Shown in pieces: positions 25,235-32,046 of a stretch of 32,046 bases of DNA (position 1 is its first letter; each line of letters begins with the position of its first letter). Location: positions 1 through 32,046 of the forward strand of contig JAJCYO010000077.1 in the NCBI GenBank assembly GCA_029262875.1, read 5' to 3'. The DNA is from Flavobacteriales bacterium. Lineage in GTDB: Bacteria > Bacteroidota > Bacteroidia > Flavobacteriales_E > Vicingaceae. Below the pieces are notes generated by a model. The model ran no database searches. It worked only from the letters and a program-made list of their open reading frames with translations, and was not told the origin of the DNA. The position numbers and the translations under genes were made by a program.

Positions 25235-25654
25235 ATGAAACAAATTATTCTACCAACACTAATATTATTAATGATGTCTTGTAGTAATAGTATTGATGAA
25301 AAAGAGGCCATTTTAAATGTAATGAATAGGCAAGAAGAAGCTTGGAGTAATGGCGATGTTGAAACTTTCATGGAAGGTTATTGGCGATCAGATTCATTAA
25401 TGTTTATCGGTAAAAATGGAATTAAATACGGTTGGCAAACGACATTGGATAATTACAAAAAATCTTACCCCGATAAAGCTGCCATGGGGAAATTAGAATT
25501 TGAAATATTACAATTAGAAGTAAATGGAAATACTGCCTATATGTTGGGCACCTGGAGCTTGATTAGAGAAGAAGACAATCCTAATGGCCATTTTACTTTA
25601 TATTGGAAGAAAATAGATGGAAAATGGGTGGTTACAATCGACCATACCAGCTAA
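25235..25654 (+). CDS. NTF2-like (DUF4440) lipoprotein
   Basis: A 139-residue protein with a lipoprotein signal: a hydrophobic start ending in LMMSC, so Cys16 would be lipidated after cleavage. The rest is an NTF2/SnoaL-like fold of the DUF4440 type, with ILNVMNRQEEAWSNGDVETFM at its start, a central GWQTTLDNYKKSYPD and the final YWKKIDGKWVVTIDHTS. Members bind small ligands or act as minor enzymes; no specific function can be given. The ATG lies directly behind a strong terminator, leaving no room for an ordinary promoter between them. A TACATTTA at 25186-25193, one mismatch from a -7 box, would place the start site inside the hairpin. The stop overlaps the next start by one base (TAATG). 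Confidence 0.88.
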   Translation: MKQIILPTLILLMMSCSNSIDEKEAILNVMNRQEEAWSNGDVETFMEGYWRSDSLMFIGKNGIKYGWQTTLDNYKKSYPDKAAMGKLEFEILQLEVNGNTAYMLGTWSLIREEDNPNGHFTLYWKKIDGKWVVTIDHTS

Positions 25655-26457
25655 TGTTCCGGAATATCTGGAATACCGTTTTTGTCAATACTTTTAAAGA
25701 AGTAGAAGCTCAAAAATCAAATCATCCTGGTTTAGATAAAAAGGTTTTACTGATTCTATTCGCTGTTGCCTTTTCATTGGCATTTATCCAATATTTTGGC
25801 AATTTCCAATTCTTAACTGAAGCCTTAAAAAATATTAAATTAGATGGTTTAGCTGACTGGCTATATTCCCTTCAAGATTATTTTCCAAACAACAGGTTGT
25901 TCCAACTTACTTATTGGGTAGCAACATTAATTACATTCTATTTTATCGTCCCTATTTTTATTATTAAGCTGATTTTTAAAGACAGGTTGAGTGATTACGG
26001 ATTATCTCCAAAAGGCTTATTAGGCAATTACAAAACCTATATCATTTTCTTTTTATTTATGATTCCATTGATATTGTTGGTTAGTACAACAAATAGTTTT
26101 CAGCATAAATATCCTTTCTATGATCCAAGAGGAGAAAACCTGTGGCCCAATTTTATTATTTGGCAATGCCTTTATTTATCTCAATTTTTTGCACTAGAGT
26201 TCTTTTTCAGGGGGTTCATGTTACATGGAATTAAGAAACGATTTGGCTTTTATTCTATCTGGATTATGATGATTCCTTATATGATGATTCACTTTCAGAA
26301 GCCTATGCCTGAAACAATAGGGGCTGTTTTTGCAGGAGTTATTTTAGGAGCATTAAGTTTAAAAAGTCGTTCCATTTGGTTAGGAGTGGCTATTCATTAT
26401 TCTGTCGCCATTACCATGGATTTAGCAGCACTGTACCAAAAAGGTTACTTTGATTAA
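25654..26457 (+). CDS. CPBP family intramembrane protease-like protein
   Basis: A 267-residue protein with about seven membrane helices. The C-terminal part has the CPBP (Rce1/abortive-infection) motifs: ALEFFFRG (Glu182, Arg186), then FxxxH-type MMIHFQ (His213) and the final AIHYS (His248). The family motif EExxxR normally has two glutamates; here the first is Leu181, so catalysis may be altered. CPBP proteins in bacteria include proteases and bacteriocin immunity proteins; the role here is open. I start at the ATG at 25654, which overlaps the previous stop as TAATG; an earlier ATG at 25603 would lie inside the lipoprotein gene. Its TAA shares a TTAA with the stop of the opposing DUF423 gene. 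Confidence 0.88.
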   Translation: MFRNIWNTVFVNTFKEVEAQKSNHPGLDKKVLLILFAVAFSLAFIQYFGNFQFLTEALKNIKLDGLADWLYSLQDYFPNNRLFQLTYWVATLITFYFIVPIFIIKLIFKDRLSDYGLSPKGLLGNYKTYIIFFLFMIPLILLVSTTNSFQHKYPFYDPRGENLWPNFIIWQCLYLSQFFALEFFFRGFMLHGIKKRFGFYSIWIMMIPYMMIHFQKPMPETIGAVFAGVILGALSLKSRSIWLGVAIHYSVAITMDLAALYQKGYFD

Positions 26458-26849
26458 TTTAATTTCAGTTTTGCTCCTCCAATCACGATAAAAATCCACC
26501 CCCCAATAATTAAAAGCCCACCTATTGGAGTTATTGGCCCAGCAAACCTCAACACCTCAAATCCCATAATATTTTTCAACGTAAGCAAATAAATAGAGCC
26601 AGAAAATAGAATGACTCCCCAAAAAATTAAATGAGAAGCAATTTTAAATTGCTTCGATTCAAACCTAGCCATCAACAAAAACAAGCAAAATAAGACAATT
26701 GCATGTAACATTTGGTAGCGAACGCCTGTCAGAAAACTTGTCAATTGCTCTAAGGTTAAAATTTCCTTTAATGCATGAGCACCAAAAGCTCCTCCGAGAA
26801 CTGCAATTACACCGAATACTCCAGCTTTTATCAATATACTTTTTGTCAT
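26454..26849 (-). CDS. DUF423 small membrane protein
   Basis: A 131-residue membrane protein with four hydrophobic segments. It matches the DUF423 (YgdD) family: GVFGVIAVLGGAFGAHALK near the start, VRYQMLHAIVLF in the second helix region, and GSIYLLTL followed by ITPIGGLLIIGGWIFI near the end. The family is widespread and its function is unknown. The gene stands alone on the minus strand between two plus-strand blocks. It ends tail to tail with the CPBP gene and diverges from the saccharopine dehydrogenase gene over 112 bases that hold no clear promoter match or other feature. Confidence 0.93.
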   Translation of the reverse strand: MTKSILIKAGVFGVIAVLGGAFGAHALKEILTLEQLTSFLTGVRYQMLHAIVLFCLFLLMARFESKQFKIASHLIFWGVILFSGSIYLLTLKNIMGFEVLRFAGPITPIGGLLIIGGWIFIVIGGAKLKLN

Positions 26850-26961
26850 AATTTTTGCTGTTAATTTATCATTAATATTTGTTAGTAAAATTCGCTAAAA
26901 ATAGTTAGGAAAACTTAAATAAATAACGAAATTCGAACCTCTTGTTAGAACAACAATTTAT

Positions 26962-28308
26962 ATGAAAAAAATACTCTTAATAGGTGCTGGAAGATCAACG
27001 TCTTCACTAATTCAATATTTATTATTTAATGCTGAAAACGAAAATTGGTTTATAACCATAGCCGATCAATCTAAAGATTTAGCGACCGAGGCAGCTGATA
27101 ATCATAAAAATGCCAAAGCAATTGCTTTTGATGTAAACAATGATGAAGAAAGAGAACGCTTAATTGATGAAGCGGATTTAATTATTTCAATGCTACCAGC
27201 GAGCATGCACATGTCAGTTGCAAGAGATTGTGTCAAATTCAAAAAGCACATGGCAACGGCTTCTTATGTTTCTGAAGAGATGAAAGCATTGGATAATGAA
27301 GCTATAGCTGCTGGTATTGTAATGATGAATGAGATTGGTGTGGATCCAGGAATTGACCATCTCTCTGCTATGAGAGTAATTGACGATATAAGAGAAAAAG
27401 GTGGTGATTTAGAAGCTTTTGAAACATTTACTGGTGGTTTAGTTGCCCCAGAAAGCGACAACAATCCTTGGGGTTATAAATTTACTTGGAATCCAAGGAA
27501 TGTTGTTTTAGCTGGACAGGGAACTTGTAAATTCATACAAAACAAACAATACAAGTACATCCCCTATCACAAGTTGTTTAGAAGAACAGAAATCATTGAC
27601 ATCGACAATCATGGTAAATTTGAGGGTTATGCTAACAGGGATTCTTTACAATATAGAGAAATTTATGGTTTAGAAGATATCCCTACGATGTACCGAGGAA
27701 CGTTAAGAAAGCCTGGATTTTGTAAGGCTTGGCACTACTTTGTAAAAATGGGTGCTACCGATGACACGTATGTAATGGAAGGTTCTGAAAACATGACTAA
27801 CCGCCAATTTATCAATTCATTTTTACCATATAACCAAAACGACTCTGTCGAATTAAAATTCAAACATTACTTTAACATTAGGCAAGATGATGTTGAAATG
27901 TTTGACAAGTTTGTTTGGCTGGGAATATTTGAAGATACAAAAATAGGATTGAAGGATGCTACTCCGGCCCAAATTTTACAGCATATTTTAGAACAAAAAT
28001 GGACTTTAGAAGATGACGACAAAGATATGATTGTAATGTGGCACCGCTTCCGCTATAAAATGAATGGGAAGGATAATGAACTTCATTCTTCTATGGTGGT
28101 TAAAGGCGATGATCAAAAGTATACCGCAATGGCAAAAACAGTTGGACTACCTCTTGCTATCTCAGTTAAAATGATTTTAAACGGAACCATTTCTACTCCT
28201 GGAGTTCATGTGCCTATTCTAAAAGAAATTTATAACCCTATTTTAGACGAATTAGAAAATTATGGGATTAACTTTATCGAAAAAGAAGTAGAACCTTCAT
28301 ATTATTAA
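26962..28308 (+). CDS. Saccharopine dehydrogenase family protein
   Basis: A 448-residue cytoplasmic oxidoreductase. The N-terminus MKKILLIGAGRSTSSL is the NAD(P)-binding Rossmann start; MLPASMH, NEIGVDPGIDHLSAM and the central FTGGLVAPESDNNPWGYKFTWNPRNV match the saccharopine dehydrogenase (Lys9-like, glutamate-forming) family. In Bacteroidota this enzyme fits lysine breakdown through saccharopine, though carboxynorspermidine-type relatives exist and the sequence alone does not fully separate them. The C-terminus PGVHVPILKEIYNPIL is typical. It leads a tight plus-strand block: mqnB begins four bases after its stop, although lysine breakdown and menaquinone synthesis have no obvious link. Confidence 0.92.
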   Translation: MKKILLIGAGRSTSSLIQYLLFNAENENWFITIADQSKDLATEAADNHKNAKAIAFDVNNDEERERLIDEADLIISMLPASMHMSVARDCVKFKKHMATASYVSEEMKALDNEAIAAGIVMMNEIGVDPGIDHLSAMRVIDDIREKGGDLEAFETFTGGLVAPESDNNPWGYKFTWNPRNVVLAGQGTCKFIQNKQYKYIPYHKLFRRTEIIDIDNHGKFEGYANRDSLQYREIYGLEDIPTMYRGTLRKPGFCKAWHYFVKMGATDDTYVMEGSENMTNRQFINSFLPYNQNDSVELKFKHYFNIRQDDVEMFDKFVWLGIFEDTKIGLKDATPAQILQHILEQKWTLEDDDKDMIVMWHRFRYKMNGKDNELHSSMVVKGDDQKYTAMAKTVGLPLAISVKMILNGTISTPGVHVPILKEIYNPILDELENYGINFIEKEVEPSYY

Positions 28309-28311
28309 TAA

Positions 28312-28992
28312 ATGAATATTTTAATTGTATCAGCAACTTATTTAGAAATTGAGCCTTTGCTGTTGCAATTTAGGTTTGAAAAAGAGGTCAATCAAAAACT
28401 AAAAAGTTACACTCACAACAATCATCAAATAGATGTTTTAATTCCTGGTATCGGTATGACATGTACTGCTTACTGGATGGGAAAAACACTAAACTCAAAA
28501 TTGTATGACCTTTCTATTAATTTGGGGTTGGCAGGTAGTTTTGAGAATAATTTAGCTATAGGACAAACCGTTCATATCGTCTCTGATCGAATCTCAGAAT
28601 TAGGTGCCGAAGATGGCGAGTCATTTTTGTCCTTAATTGATATGGATTTGATTCAGGATGAGGACTATATCCTGAATCACGGTGAAATGGAAAATACCAT
28701 TGCATTAAAAAACCCTACAATTGATGCATTGGAAAATGTAAAGGGAATAACGGTTAACACTACCCATGGGGATGATGCCTCCATTCAAAAAATAAGAAAA
28801 CTCTTTAGTCCTCAAGTAGAAAGCATGGAGGGTGCAGCTTTTTTTTATGCTTGTTTATTGGAAGGAATCACATGTTCTCAAATCAGAACAATATCCAACA
28901 GGGTAGAAAAACGAAACAAAGCCATTTGGAACATTCCATTGGCAGTGCAACAGCTATGTTCAACTGGGTTCGAACTGATTAATTCACTGTAA
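28312..28992 (+). CDS. mqnB: Futalosine hydrolase
   Basis: MqnB cleaves the base from futalosine to give dehypoxanthine futalosine in the alternative menaquinone pathway. The 226-residue protein belongs to the nucleoside phosphorylase/hydrolase family: it has MNILIVSATYLEIEPL at the start, LGLAGSF (about 71-77), and the conserved VESMEGAAFFYA (about 169-180) with the Met-Glu pair that binds ribose. The following ISNRVEKRNKAIWNIPLA is characteristic of futalosine hydrolase rather than of MTA/SAH nucleosidase. The next gene, mqnD, begins at the base after its stop, which supports the assignment. The other pathway genes mqnA, mqnC and mqnE are not in the window. Confidence 0.94.
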   Translation: MNILIVSATYLEIEPLLLQFRFEKEVNQKLKSYTHNNHQIDVLIPGIGMTCTAYWMGKTLNSKLYDLSINLGLAGSFENNLAIGQTVHIVSDRISELGAEDGESFLSLIDMDLIQDEDYILNHGEMENTIALKNPTIDALENVKGITVNTTHGDDASIQKIRKLFSPQVESMEGAAFFYACLLEGITCSQIRTISNRVEKRNKAIWNIPLAVQQLCSTGFELINSL

Positions 28993-29829
28993 ATGGCTGA
29001 AAAATTGACCCTCGGATTTTCTCCCTGTCCTAATGATACTTTCATTTTTGATGCTTTGGTTCATCATAGAATAGATACAGAAGGGTTAGATTTTGAAGTT
29101 TATTTAGGAGATGTTGAAAACTTAAATAAAAAGGCTTTTAACCAAGAATTAGACATTACTAAAATTAGCTACCATGCTTATGGTTACCTAACTGATAATT
29201 ACGTTTTATTAAATGCTGGGAGTGCTTTAGGAAAAGGGTGTGGACCAATCTTAGTCGGAAATTCAGATGACAAATCGTTAGACCTGAAAACTTCAAAAAT
29301 TGCCATTCCAGGAAAATATACAACTGCTAATTTTCTACTCAGCATTGCGCATCCTGAAGCAGAAAACAAAGTAGAGGTGCTGTTTTCTGATATTGAAAGC
29401 AACATTCTCAATGGAGAAGTTGATGCAGGATTAATCATTCATGAAAATCGCTTTACATATCAAAGCAATGGATTAAAAAAGATAATCGATTTAGGAGAGT
29501 ATTGGGAAAATACTACGGAAAAACTCATCCCTTTAGGTGGGATAATTATCAAACGAGAATTACCAGTTGAGACTATTAATAAAGTAAATCGAGTACTAAG
29601 AAAAAGCATAGAATATGCTTTTAACAATCCAGATTCTCCTTTGGGTTATATGAAAGAGAATGCTCAGGAAATGGATAAAAGTGTAATGATACAACATGTT
29701 GATTTATACGTCAACAAATATTCTATTGATTTAGGTGTTGAAGGGAAAGATGCCATCACACAAATGTTTAACTTAGCACAGGAAAAAGAAATTATTCCAA
29801 AAATCAATAAATCACTATTTATAGATTAA
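28993..29829 (+). CDS. mqnD: 1,4-dihydroxy-6-naphthoate synthase
   Basis: MqnD converts cyclic dehypoxanthine futalosine into 1,4-dihydroxy-6-naphthoate, the ring of menaquinone in the futalosine pathway. The 278-residue length is normal. Family motifs are LGFSPCPNDTFIFDAL (about 7-22), then DITKISYHAYGYL, GSALGKGCGPILV, the lid-region GKYTTANFLL and VDAGLIIHENRFTY with the conserved His-Glu. The fold is that of a periplasmic binding protein, but there is no signal peptide, as expected for the enzyme. It follows mqnB with no gap and precedes the hldD-like gene by five bases, so it is part of one transcript with them. Confidence 0.96.
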   Translation: MAEKLTLGFSPCPNDTFIFDALVHHRIDTEGLDFEVYLGDVENLNKKAFNQELDITKISYHAYGYLTDNYVLLNAGSALGKGCGPILVGNSDDKSLDLKTSKIAIPGKYTTANFLLSIAHPEAENKVEVLFSDIESNILNGEVDAGLIIHENRFTYQSNGLKKIIDLGEYWENTTEKLIPLGGIIIKRELPVETINKVNRVLRKSIEYAFNNPDSPLGYMKENAQEMDKSVMIQHVDLYVNKYSIDLGVEGKDAITQMFNLAQEKEIIPKINKSLFID

Positions 29830-29834
29830 CAGTT

Positions 29835-30800
29835 ATGATAATAGTAACAGGTGCAGCAGGATTTATAGCAAGTTGTTTGGTTAGTAAACTAAACCAAGAG
29901 GGGTTTAAGGACATTGTTTTAGTAGATGACTTTTCTAATGAAGCAAAAAACGAAAATTTTAACGGAAAAACTTATTCTGACAAAGTGGATAGAGCCGTTT
30001 TTATTGATTGGTTAAAAGAAAATGAGCATTTAGTTCAATTTGTTTTTCACATTGGAGCGAGAACCGATACCACAGAATTTGATAAATCTATTTTTGACAA
30101 CCTTAATTTTAATTATACCAAAGACATTTGGAATATCTGTGTAGAATTTGGATTACCATTAGTTTATGCATCTTCTGCTGCAACTTATGGTTTAGGAGAG
30201 TATGGGTATGAAGACAATCATGAAGTAGTAAGTAAATTAAAGCCTCTAAACCCTTATGGAGATTCTAAAAACGATTTTGATAAATGGGCTTTAGCTCAAG
30301 AAAAACAACCTTATTTCTGGGCTGGATTGAAGTTTTTTAATGTTTATGGTCCTAACGAATTTCATAAAGGGAGAATGGCTTCTGTTATTTTTCATGCTTT
30401 TAATCAGATAAAAGAAACTGGTGCTATGAAGTTATTTGCTTCTCATAATCCAGACTATAAAGATGGTGAGCAATTACGCGACTTTGTTTATGTAAAAGAT
30501 GTCGTTGAAGTTTGTCTATTTCTATTGAATCACAGGAAAAATTCTGGTCTATATAACTTGGGTTCAGGTAAAGCACGTAGCTTCTTAGACTTAGTAACAA
30601 ACACTTTTAAAGCGTTGGGTAAAGATCCAGACATAAGCTTCATCCCTACTCCAGAGGACATTAGAGACAAATACCAGTACTTTACTGAAGCTAACATGGA
30701 TAAACTTAAATCCATTGGTTACGACAAACCTTTCTATACGTTGGAAGAAGGAGTGGAAGATTATGTGACCAATTATTTAATTGAGAAAAAATATTATTAA
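29835..30800 (+). CDS. hldD: ADP-glyceromanno-heptose 6-epimerase-like protein
   Basis: A 321-residue extended short-chain dehydrogenase. The start MIIVTGAAGFIAS is the NAD(P)-binding motif, with Ala at the third glycine position. YASSAATYG supplies the active-site Ser, and Tyr141 and Lys145 in NPYGDSKNDFD the YxxxK pair. FHIGARTDTTE, KFFNVYGPNEFHKGRMASV and GEQLRDFVYVKDVV are typical of HldD (RfaD), which epimerises ADP-D-glycero- to ADP-L-glycero-mannoheptose for the LPS core. No other heptose genes are here. Its TAA overlaps the start of the DUF1697 gene by one base. The HldD assignment is strong; a different NDP-sugar epimerase activity cannot be excluded. Confidence 0.91.
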   Translation: MIIVTGAAGFIASCLVSKLNQEGFKDIVLVDDFSNEAKNENFNGKTYSDKVDRAVFIDWLKENEHLVQFVFHIGARTDTTEFDKSIFDNLNFNYTKDIWNICVEFGLPLVYASSAATYGLGEYGYEDNHEVVSKLKPLNPYGDSKNDFDKWALAQEKQPYFWAGLKFFNVYGPNEFHKGRMASVIFHAFNQIKETGAMKLFASHNPDYKDGEQLRDFVYVKDVVEVCLFLLNHRKNSGLYNLGSGKARSFLDLVTNTFKALGKDPDISFIPTPEDIRDKYQYFTEANMDKLKSIGYDKPFYTLEEGVEDYVTNYLIEKKYY

Positions 30801-31333
30801 TGCCACGATACGTTTCCATATTGAGAGGAATAAACGTTGGTGGCCATAAAAAAATTAAAATGGTTGATCTGAAATCTCTTTATGAAGGGTTAGGGTTTAC
30901 CAATGTTCAAACTTACATTCAAAGTGGAAATGTTGCATTTGAATACAAAAAAACAAATGCTATTGCCTTACAAAAACTAATTTTTGAAGGCATAAAAAAT
31001 CACTATGGTTTTGAAGTCCCTAACCTTATTTTGACTTCAAAAGAAGTTGAATCAGCGATAAAAAATAATCCCTACCCCCATATAGAAAAGATATTTTTCA
31101 TCTTTTTATCTGACATTCCAACACAGATAAACATTGATGGATTAGTGAATTATGAATACGATGGTGAGTATTATACCCTTAAAGATAAAGTGGTCTATTA
31201 CTACAGTACAGGAGACTACAGTAAAGCAAAAATGGGAAACAACTTTTTCGAAAAAAAATTAAAAGTATCAGCAACTTCAAGAAACTTAAATACCGCTAAA
31301 AAGTTATTAGAAATGGCTAAATTTACTTCTTAA
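30800..31333 (+). CDS. DUF1697 domain-containing protein
   Basis: A 177-residue soluble protein of the DUF1697 family. The hallmarks are YVSILRGINVGGHKKIKM at the start (about 4-21) and TYIQSGNVAF (38-47); further on are an aromatic-rich strand and a C-terminal TSRNLNTAKKLLEMA helix typical of the family. The function is unknown. Its ATG overlaps the hldD-like stop (TAATG), so translation is coupled, and rarA follows 13 bases after its stop. Nothing in the sequence suggests export or membrane binding. Confidence 0.94.
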   Translation: MPRYVSILRGINVGGHKKIKMVDLKSLYEGLGFTNVQTYIQSGNVAFEYKKTNAIALQKLIFEGIKNHYGFEVPNLILTSKEVESAIKNNPYPHIEKIFFIFLSDIPTQINIDGLVNYEYDGEYYTLKDKVVYYYSTGDYSKAKMGNNFFEKKLKVSATSRNLNTAKKLLEMAKFTS

Positions 31334-31346
31334 ATTTAGCCTAACA

Positions 31347-32046
31347 TTGAACAATCTAACTCCATTAGCAGAACGCCTCAGGCCCAACACTTTTGATAAT
31401 TATATCGGGCAACAACATTTAGTTGGTGAAGGATGTACGCTTAGGAATTTTATAGAGAAAGGAGTTATCCCTTCTATGATCTTTTGGGGTCCACCAGGGG
31501 TTGGGAAGACTACTTTGGCCAATATCATTGCCAATAAATTAGAAAGGCCTTTTTATTCTTTAAGTGCCATTAATTCTGGCGTAAAGGATGTAAGAGACAT
31601 TATCGCTAAAGCAAAATCACAGCAATTTTTTGGCACCAATAATCCTGTTTTATTTATCGATGAGATTCATCGATTTAGCAAATCACAACAAGACTCATTG
31701 TTAGGGGCTGTGGAAAAAGGCATCATCACATTGATTGGTGCTACCACCGAAAATCCTTCGTTTGAAGTGATATCAGCATTGCTCTCTCGTTGTCAAGTTT
31801 ACATTTTAAAGGAACAAAGTAAAGAGGATTTGTTACAGTTAATCGACATTGCATTAACTACTGACGAAGACCTTAAAAAGAAGGATGTCACCATTAAAGA
31901 ATATGAATCACTATTACAATTATCTGGAGGTGATGCTCGCAAGTTATTAAATACTTTGGAGATTGTCGTCAACAGTTTTGATACAGCTAAAATTGAAATT
32001 ACCAATGATTTGGTGGTTGATATTGTACAACAAAACATTGTTCGCT
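31347..32046 (+). CDS. rarA: Replication-associated recombination protein A, N-terminal part
   Basis: The gene runs off the window after 233 codons. RarA (MgsA) is an AAA+ ATPase related to clamp loaders that acts at stalled replication forks. Visible are LAERLRPNTFDNYIGQQHLVG (family N-terminus, shown here only in outline), Walker A GPPGVGKT (48-55), Walker B VLFIDEIHRF (101-110), sensor 1 GATTENPSFE (131-140), the arginine finger region LLSRCQVY and GGDARKLLN of sensor 2. No ATG fits the family start: the TTG at 31347 gives exactly the expected N-terminus (MNNLTPLAERLRP), and no in-frame ATG lies between the upstream gene and the conserved motif. A TTG start is therefore likely. Confidence 0.94.
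   Translation, partial: MNNLTPLAERLRPNTFDNYIGQQHLVGEGCTLRNFIEKGVIPSMIFWGPPGVGKTTLANIIANKLERPFYSLSAINSGVKDVRDIIAKAKSQQFFGTNNPVLFIDEIHRFSKSQQDSLLGAVEKGIITLIGATTENPSFEVISALLSRCQVYILKEQSKEDLLQLIDIALTTDEDLKKKDVTIKEYESLLQLSGGDARKLLNTLEIVVNSFDTAKIEITNDLVVDIVQQNIVR

Noticed and set aside
26932-26939. GGTTCGAA on the minus strand, resembling a tRNA T-loop
   Set aside because: Flanking bases do not form a T-stem and no acceptor stem or anticodon arm can be drawn.

Overview
The window is chromosomal DNA from a member of the Bacteroidota, most likely the Flavobacteriales. Supporting signs are the AT-rich base composition, promoters of the TTTG-N19-TAnnTTTG type, two large proteins with type IX secretion (T9SS) sorting domains (one type A, one type B), the futalosine menaquinone genes mqnB and mqnD, the PadR/PspC pair, and the near absence of TGA stop codons (one ordinary case among 26 complete genes). 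No rRNA, tRNA, CRISPR array, transposase or integrase was seen, and no stretch longer than 300 bases lacks a gene.

Layout. Bases 1-191 hold the 5' end of bioB on the minus strand. Two unknown membrane genes and trmD then form a tight plus-strand operon (311-2372). They converge on a small Cys-rich membrane protein gene and an oligosaccharide flippase gene (2369-4090, minus). A secreted carboxypeptidase-regulatory-domain protein follows (4229-4882) and ends in a strong terminator. From 5065 to 10929 the minus strand carries a PspC protein with its PadR regulator, an M48 metalloprotease, a SanA-like protein and a UbiA prenyltransferase. Diverging from these is ettA, followed by a T9SS type B surface protein (11009-14971). 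A two-gene minus-strand unit, a propeller/adenylate cyclase receptor coupled to an HD-domain protein, covers 15010-18959. The plus strand then runs through hisS, hutH, a T9SS metzincin-like protease, an NTF2-like lipoprotein and a CPBP membrane protein. After a lone minus-strand DUF423 gene comes a dense plus-strand block: saccharopine dehydrogenase, mqnB, mqnD, hldD-like, DUF1697 and the start of rarA.

How the genes relate. UbiA (possibly MqnP), MqnB and MqnD all fit menaquinone synthesis through futalosine. HldD and the flippase fit envelope polysaccharide. PadR/PspC, SanA, M48 and the CPBP protein fit envelope maintenance. Most of the window is ordinary housekeeping sequence.

Three places stand out. 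(1) The M48 gene, with its own promoter, sits between two 48-bp copies (one mismatch) of the 3' end of the neighbouring sanA gene, as if a one-gene module had inserted there and restored the sanA end. (2) hisS is interrupted by an in-frame TGA exactly between the catalytic core and the anticodon-binding domain, with the reading frame continuing intact on both sides. (3) A receptor-type adenylate cyclase carries a strongly charged Lys/Glu insert in its sensor region and is translationally coupled to an HD-domain gene.
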